NCBI GenBank assembly: GCA_905192805.1
Contig: CAJJMF010000120.1
Location: forward strand, 1 to 8,189
Origin: an uncultured Sutterella sp.
Lineage (GTDB): Bacteria > Pseudomonadota > Gammaproteobacteria > Burkholderiales > Burkholderiaceae_F
Direction: 5' to 3'
Length of the DNA stretch: 8,189 bases
In this document: positions 4,958 to 8,189 of the stretch, one piece after another
Numbering within the stretch: position 1 is the first letter of the stretch
How the letters are laid out: every line of letters begins with the position of its first letter
Made by a program: the position numbers and the translations under genes
Notes under the pieces: generated by a model
Database searches by the model: none
What the model was told of the DNA's origin: nothing
Seen by the model: only the letters and a program-made list of their open reading frames with translations

Positions 4958-5791
4958 ATGGATGAGGAAAGCAATCTACGCGGCCTACTACGCATCGGGG
5001 TCTTTTCCCAAGTCTCGGGTGTCAGCATCAAAGCCCTGCGTCTCTGGGATGAACTGGGCTTATTGAAACCCGTCATCGTCGACAGTGAGAGTGGCTACCG
5101 CTACTACCGCGCCTCACAGCTACATAACGTTGACCGACTCCTGATGGTGAAATCCTTAGGGATCCCCATGACGCGATTGAAAGCCTGGGCACAGGAGGAA
5201 GGTTGTGAGACCTTTGTGGAACTCACGGGCGAGCGCTACTTTGAGCGCGTGGGGGCGGAACTCGAAGCGCGACGGCGAACGTTGGAGCAAGCCGAACGCT
5301 ACCTTGCCTCCCAGTGCACGCGTTATGCGTTTGAATGCACCCTCCTCGCTCAAGGCGAGGTCACGCGGGAGCATGCGGAGCGCACCTATTACGTTTTTCC
5401 TCTCAAAACGACCACCCTCTCGGACGGTATTGATGAGCGCTCCGTTCAGTCCGGTCTCTCGCAAATGCCCGAGCGTTGTGGACGCGATCGGATCGGTTCC
5501 GATTGGGGAATGCGGGTGACACGCACGCCCGAAGGCACCTTGGCGGTCGCCCTCTTTATGGAAGCGATGGCGGAGACCTCAAGCCACGCCTTGGCGTGCG
5601 TCACGCTTGGCCCAGGGCCCTCTCGCTCCGTGCTCATCGAAAGCAAGGACCCCATTTGGGCGTTGGTAGAACGCGAAGCGACGGAGTACCTCACGCGTGA
5701 GACCGCCGACCTATGGATACACTTGTGTTCCCAAACGCAAGGCGCGAAGGCCGATGTGAAGTGGGAGTTTGAGTATCGGGAAGCGCCCTAG
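4958..5791 (+). CDS. MerR-family (BmrR-like) ligand-sensing activator
   Basis: The 277-aa regulator contains a MerR winged helix at about residues 11-80: LRIGVFSQVSGVSIKALRLW is the helix-turn-helix, DELGLLKP follows, and GYRYYRASQL is the wing, as in BmrR-type multidrug regulators. A dimerising coiled coil follows at about 88-118 (ELEARRRTLEQAERYL). The C-terminal ~150 residues look like a GyrI-like/AraC-effector-binding domain that would sense a small molecule, with TYYVFPLKTTTL as its first strand and VKWEFEYREAP at its end. No metal-binding cysteines are clustered at the end of the coiled coil, so an organic ligand is more likely than a metal. The start at 4958 has AGAGGA (4943-4948). The divergent SMR exporter and the operator between them strongly suggest a self-contained efflux switch. 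Confidence 0.87.
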   Translation: MDEESNLRGLLRIGVFSQVSGVSIKALRLWDELGLLKPVIVDSESGYRYYRASQLHNVDRLLMVKSLGIPMTRLKAWAQEEGCETFVELTGERYFERVGAELEARRRTLEQAERYLASQCTRYAFECTLLAQGEVTREHAERTYYVFPLKTTTLSDGIDERSVQSGLSQMPERCGRDRIGSDWGMRVTRTPEGTLAVALFMEAMAETSSHALACVTLGPGPSRSVLIESKDPIWALVEREATEYLTRETADLWIHLCSQTQGAKADVKWEFEYREAP

Positions 5792-5815
5792 ACCGCTCAC
5801 ATCGTCCCGCTATTC

Positions 5816-5860
5816 CCCACGCCACAACGCCACCCGAGGGTGGCGTTGGCATGTCGTGGG
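5816..5860. terminator. long hairpin between convergent MerR and LysR genes
   Basis: A perfect 11-bp inner stem joins CAACGCCACCC (5825-5835) and GGGTGGCGTTG (5838-5848). A possible outer stem pairs CCCACG (5816-5821) with CGTGGG (5855-5860). It sits between the two convergent stop codons and probably ends transcription from both sides. No T-run is seen, so efficiency is uncertain. Confidence 0.65.
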
Positions 5861-5873
5861 TAGATCAACACGG

Positions 5874-6803
5874 TTAGTAGCGAAGTGATTCGTTACGGGC
5901 CCCTTGGCGTGCTTCGTATTCCAAGCGCGAGGGCACCCAGCGACGGCAGAAATTCATGAGCTGCTCCATATCGCGGGAAATGTACTTTTCGCGGTGGCGA
6001 CAGAAACTTAACTGACGTTCGAATTTCTCCGGCAACTGCACCTTTTCTAAGCGTGGACCAAAGAACGGATCCGATAAGACCCGGCTCGTCATAAACGTGA
6101 GCCCCATGCCGTTCATCACCATCCCGATAATCGCTTCAAAACTATTGACCGTTGCCGTAATCTTCGGGCAATAGAGTTTCTGGGAGAGTTGCGCATCAAA
6201 GAAAATGCGGGTACTCGAACCCGGTTCACGCAACACCCACCGCTCTTTACTTAACTGCTCCCAGGTCGCAGTGCTTTCCGTTAAACGGTGCCCGCGGGGG
6301 GCTACGACCACCAGTTCGTCGGTCATCCAGGGCTCGGTGATCAAATCCAAGTCAAAGACGGGGCCTTCCACGAGCGCGATGTCGGCCGTGTAGTTTTGAA
6401 GGTGTTCGGCGACTTCCGCCGTATTGGCGACTTCCACTTCGGGGAGCCATCCGGCATTGGCATAAAAGTCACGGAATAAGTCCGCAATAAAGAAGGCGCC
6501 GATCGAGAGCGTCACATCCAAATGCAAACTCGCGTGTGAAGGGTGGTCAAAGAAATGCTCCGCATCTTCAGCGCGTCGCACCAATTCATCCGCGGTGCTC
6601 TTAAAGGCGCGGCCTTCGGAACTTAAAATCGCACGCCCTTTGCTACGTTCAAACAAATTCACGCCTAGGCGCGACTCTAAGTCGCCAATCGATTGGCTCA
6701 CGGCGGATTTGGTAATCCCTAATTCGTTCGCCGCTTCGCTGATACTGCTCGTTTTCGCAATGGCTAAAAACACTTGCACATGTCGTAGGGTCATATTCGG
6801 CAT
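5874..6803 (-). CDS. LysR-type transcriptional regulator
   Basis: The 309-aa protein has normal LysR length. The N-terminal winged helix-turn-helix (residues 4-63) reads TLRHVQVFLAIAKTSSISEA followed by ANELGITKSAVSQSIGDLES and then RLGVNLFER. The co-inducer domain follows at about 92-290, with DIALVEGP (141-148), DELVVVAP (162-169), LREPGSSTR (191-199), and GMVMNGMGLTFMT (227-239). The REPGSSTR segment is typical of the CbbR/YeiE-like branch, whose members sense small metabolites, but the ligand is not predictable. The start at 6803 is set by MPNMTLRHVQVF, the usual LysR N-terminus, plus GGAGG at 6817-6813. Extending upstream adds 25 residues unlike the family. No divergent target gene adjoins it; the next plus-strand gene begins about 630 bp away, so autoregulation or a distant target is likely. 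Confidence 0.92.
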   Translation of the reverse strand: MPNMTLRHVQVFLAIAKTSSISEAANELGITKSAVSQSIGDLESRLGVNLFERSKGRAILSSEGRAFKSTADELVRRAEDAEHFFDHPSHASLHLDVTLSIGAFFIADLFRDFYANAGWLPEVEVANTAEVAEHLQNYTADIALVEGPVFDLDLITEPWMTDELVVVAPRGHRLTESTATWEQLSKERWVLREPGSSTRIFFDAQLSQKLYCPKITATVNSFEAIIGMVMNGMGLTFMTSRVLSDPFFGPRLEKVQLPEKFERQLSFCRHREKYISRDMEQLMNFCRRWVPSRLEYEARQGARNESLRY

Positions 6804-6810
6804 GCTTATT

Positions 6811-6820
6811 GTCCTCCCCT
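6811..6820 (-). promoter_or_regulatory. ribosome-binding site that fixes the LysR start
   Basis: AGGGGAGGAC on the minus strand contains GGAGG 9 bases before the ATG at 6803-6801. It supports the 309-aa start over longer in-frame versions. Confidence 0.8.
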
Positions 6821-6869
6821 CTATCTCCTGGGATAAGTGCAAAACGATTGGCCAGCTTGCCGATTGCAT

Positions 6870-6934
6870 GCCCTGCACACGTCATGCAGGGCGGGACTCC
6901 ATGTGAGTCCCTGACACTCACGCCTTAGGGGCGT
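6870..6934. promoter_or_regulatory. three tandem hairpins upstream of the LysR gene
   Basis: Three consecutive perfect inverted repeats lie 67-131 bp before the LysR start. The first is GCCCTGCA (6870-6877) with TGCAGGGC (6885-6892). The second is GGGACTC (6893-6899) with GAGTCCC (6905-6911). The third is ACGCC (6920-6924) with GGCGT (6930-6934). The first two are directly adjacent. If transcription starts to their right they form a structured 5' leader on the LysR mRNA; otherwise they may be operators. They do not match any riboswitch consensus I could recall. Confidence 0.55.
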
Positions 6935-7080
6935 AATTCTTTGCAAAATGGATTGTTTTGCGATTGTTTTTATGATGAAAATTGATTTAATAAAATTAAA
7001 CAAACCATTTGATTGGTTCACAAATTTTAAACTAATAAATCCATCAAACTCTATTAGTATTTGCACTAATTGTGAACGTG
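6935..7080. promoter_or_regulatory. AT-rich block with direct and nested inverted repeats
   Basis: This stretch is far richer in A+T than the rest of the window. It contains a direct repeat GATTGTTTT (6951-6959, 6962-6970; 11-bp period) and five inverted repeats. These are GCAAAA/TTTTGC (6943-6948, 6956-6961), TTTAAT/ATTAAA (6986-6991, 6995-7000), AACCA/TGGTT (7003-7007, 7014-7018), and the pair GTTCACAA/TTGTGAAC (7016-7023, 7070-7077), which encloses ACTAATA/TATTAGT (7031-7037, 7052-7058). It probably holds the LysR promoter and regulator sites, because LysR proteins bind AT-rich interrupted dyads. No definite -35/-10 pair could be assigned. Confidence 0.5.
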
Positions 7081-7340
7081 AAGTTTACCCCAAGTGAACA
7101 ATAACGTCCGATTGCTATAGGGTTAATACTAGGGATTCTGGCAAATTTTAGGTGTACACCGAGTACGAATAAGCGAAACGGCAAGGTAACCGTTTGGGGG
7201 CCTCACGTGCCACACATAAGACACGCCTCCCATTCCCCTACTCATGACCGACCGTCACGTCACCCGCTGCCTAACCGTTTTCCCTCGTTAACGGACACCA
7301 AGGCCTACAAAAAATCGCACGCAACCGAACGATACTAGCC
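7081..7340. other. intergenic stretch without a gene; palindrome and small hairpin
   Basis: No coding region or tRNA was seen. Two structured elements stand out. One is the perfect 10-bp palindrome GGTGTACACC at 7151-7160. The other is the hairpin AAACGG (7176-7181) / CCGTTT (7190-7195) around CAAGGTAA. A GTT-rich element (CCGTTTTCCCTCGTTAACGG, about 7275-7294) also has inverted ends. These may be regulatory sites for the gene pair downstream. Confidence 0.4.
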
Positions 7341-7346
7341 TATAAT
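7341..7346 (+). promoter_or_regulatory. -10 element (TATAAT) of the RHH-gpmI transcript
   Basis: A consensus TATAAT lies 89 bp before the small gene at 7435. The expected -35 position (about 7318-7323) is a poor match, so an activator or a different -35 spacing may be involved. A start near 7353 would give a leader of about 80 nt containing the 7364-7414 hairpin. Confidence 0.45.
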
Positions 7347-7363
7347 TTCGGGCAAACTGAGAC

Positions 7364-7414
7364 GGAGCTCACGCGGGAGGCACTCACGATATTCGCCCCC
7401 CATTGACGAGCTCC
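7364..7414 (+). promoter_or_regulatory. leader hairpin upstream of the RHH-gpmI pair
   Basis: GGAGCTC (7364-7370) pairs perfectly with GAGCTCC (7408-7414). Inside, GGGAGGC (about 7374-7380) can pair with GCCCCCC (about 7395-7401) with one A-C mismatch. The structure ends 9 bases before the ribosome site AAGGA (7422-7426), so it could modulate translation. It has no terminator T-run. Confidence 0.45.
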
Positions 7415-7434
7415 ACAACCCTAAGGAATACAAC

Positions 7435-7632
7435 ATGCAAGACGACACGCTCGACGACAATATTCTTACGCTCGAAGTCGCCATTGAACGCGGTCTACTC
7501 GACGATCTGATTGAAGCCGCCCAACACCGTGGTCAGAGCATCAGTGAGTTCGTTGAAACCGTACTACGTCGTGAAGTCGAAATCGTACGTCACGAACCCG
7601 CCCACGAATGGAGCGACGACAAAGACAATTAA
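7435..7632 (+). CDS. 65-aa ribbon-helix-helix-like small protein
   Basis: The predicted fold order fits a ribbon-helix-helix DNA-binding protein. It has a short strand (NILTLEVAI, 9-17), helix A (ERGLLDDLIEAAQHRG, 18-33) and helix B (SISEFVETVLRREVEIV, 35-51), followed by an acidic tail (EWSDDKDN). The spacing and the 'SxSEFVxxxLRRE' pattern are typical of CopG/Arc-like proteins. Residues 9-17 would be the DNA-contacting strand, but they are less polar than usual, so a non-DNA role is possible. The start at ATG 7435 has AAGGA (7422-7426). gpmI starts 13 bp after the stop, so the two are probably cotranscribed. There is no toxin gene beside it, unlike typical RHH antitoxins. The family call is by pattern only. 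Confidence 0.65.
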   Translation: MQDDTLDDNILTLEVAIERGLLDDLIEAAQHRGQSISEFVETVLRREVEIVRHEPAHEWSDDKDN

Positions 7633-7645
7633 GTAGGTGACGATC

Positions 7646-8189
7646 ATGACTCGAAAAGTTTTGTTGATGATTTTGGATGGCTGGGGCATCGGTAAAGGGG
7701 ACACCGCGGACGTGGTGAGCCACGTCAACGATGGGGCCCTCGCTCGTTTTTCGCAGCGCTACCCGCATGCCACGTTACGCACCGACGGTGAACACGTGGG
7801 CTTACCCGATGGGCAGATGGGTAACAGTGAAGTCGGTCACATGAATATTGGCGCAGGTCGCGTCGTGTATCAGGATTTGGTGAAAATCAATCGTGCGATT
7901 CGCGACGGCAGCTTTGCGCGTAATCCTGGACTCGTCGATGCGTTTAACCGCGTCAAAGCCCAACGGTCGACATTGCATATCAGGGGACTCTTTTCGGACG
8001 GCGGCGTGCATAGCCACTTGGATCATATCCTCGCCATTTGCCGTGAAGCCCATCGTGCAGGACTCCCGAACGTCGCCGTGCACGCCTTTATGGACGGCCG
8101 CGACACGGACCCCAAAAGTGGTGAAGGCTTTTTAGCCCAGTTTGCGCAAACCAAAGCCGCTGAAGGCTGGAGTGCCGAATTGGTGACGT
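7646..8189 (+). CDS. gpmI: cofactor-independent phosphoglycerate mutase (5' part)
   Basis: This is the N-terminal 181 residues of GpmI (usually ~510 aa), which interconverts 3- and 2-phosphoglycerate in glycolysis and gluconeogenesis using two Mn2+ ions and a phosphoserine intermediate. LLMILDGWG (6-14) carries the metal ligand D11. GQMGNSEVGHMNIGAGR (56-72) carries the catalytic Ser61. DGGVHSH (118-124) carries the phosphoryl-region H122, and HAFMDGRDTDP (146-156) carries the substrate-binding D150/R152. Residues after NPNG-like positions diverge: 'ADVVSHVNDGALARF' replaces the common 'NTPxWD' motif, a variation worth noting. The start at ATG 7646 has TAGGTGA upstream. The frame is open to the window end; the C-terminal catalytic metal site lies outside. 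Confidence 0.95.
   Translation, partial: MTRKVLLMILDGWGIGKGDTADVVSHVNDGALARFSQRYPHATLRTDGEHVGLPDGQMGNSEVGHMNIGAGRVVYQDLVKINRAIRDGSFARNPGLVDAFNRVKAQRSTLHIRGLFSDGGVHSHLDHILAICREAHRAGLPNVAVHAFMDGRDTDPKSGEGFLAQFAQTKAAEGWSAELVT

Noticed and set aside
4525..5076. 183-aa version of the SMR protein
   Set aside because: The extra N-terminus reads through the promoter/operator and antisense to the MerR gene; the family N-terminus and Shine-Dalgarno set the start at 4863.
5874..6878. 334-aa version of the LysR protein
   Set aside because: The added 25 residues are unlike LysR N-termini and cover the true ribosome site and upstream leader.
6870..6934. Known riboswitch (ZTP, THF, Moco or guanidine type) in the LysR leader
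   Set aside because: The stems and loops do not fit the consensus features I can recall; only a covariance search could change this.
6821..7066. 81-aa minus-strand ORF across the AT-rich block and hairpins
   Set aside because: It runs through structured regulatory DNA, has no family resemblance and no good ribosome site.
1..8189. CRISPR array, tRNA or rRNA gene, complete insertion sequence
   Set aside because: No regularly spaced direct repeats, no cloverleaf or rRNA-like sequence, and no transposase signature was seen on either strand.

Overview
The window looks like chromosomal DNA of a Gram-negative proteobacterium. Supporting signs are a lipoprotein with an NlpE domain, a periplasmic-type thioredoxin, a TctC/Bug-type receptor remnant, and LysR and MerR regulators with conventional Shine-Dalgarno sites. 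A beta- or gammaproteobacterium is most likely; nothing here fixes the genus.

Left region (1-2028): the first ~160 bases hold only coding fragments. After two tiny upstream reading frames comes an intact abiE-type pair: an AbiEi-like antitoxin (298-1008) and an AbiEii-like nucleotidyltransferase toxin (1060-2028). This is a type IV toxin-antitoxin / abortive-infection module.

Decay tract (2029-3310): there is no intact gene for about 1.3 kb. It contains a broken N-terminus of a Bug/TctC-type tricarboxylate-binding protein, an isolated 9-bp perfect inverted repeat, and a PhzF-family gene that has lost its middle and been frameshifted. A defence cassette beside dead genes suggests a variable, turnover-prone locus.

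Envelope/stress region (3323-5860): an NlpE-like lipoprotein (minus) and a secreted thioredoxin-like protein (plus) are transcribed divergently. Next, an SMR-family exporter of the SugE/Gdx type (minus) and a MerR/BmrR-like regulator (plus) are divergent. The exporter promoter has the MerR hallmark: -35 and -10 separated by 20 bp with a dyad in the spacer. The transporter is therefore very probably the direct target of the adjacent regulator.

Right region (5874-8189): a LysR-type regulator (minus) has a long upstream region with three consecutive hairpins, followed by a ~145-base AT-rich stretch full of inverted repeats. Then a promoter-like TATAAT and a leader hairpin precede a 65-aa ribbon-helix-helix-like protein and, 13 bp later, the start of gpmI (cofactor-independent phosphoglycerate mutase), which runs off the window. 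The main candidates for new biology are the small RHH-like gene joined to gpmI, the LysR leader with its AT-rich repeat block, and the abiE pair with its leader ORFs. None of these is proven from sequence alone.
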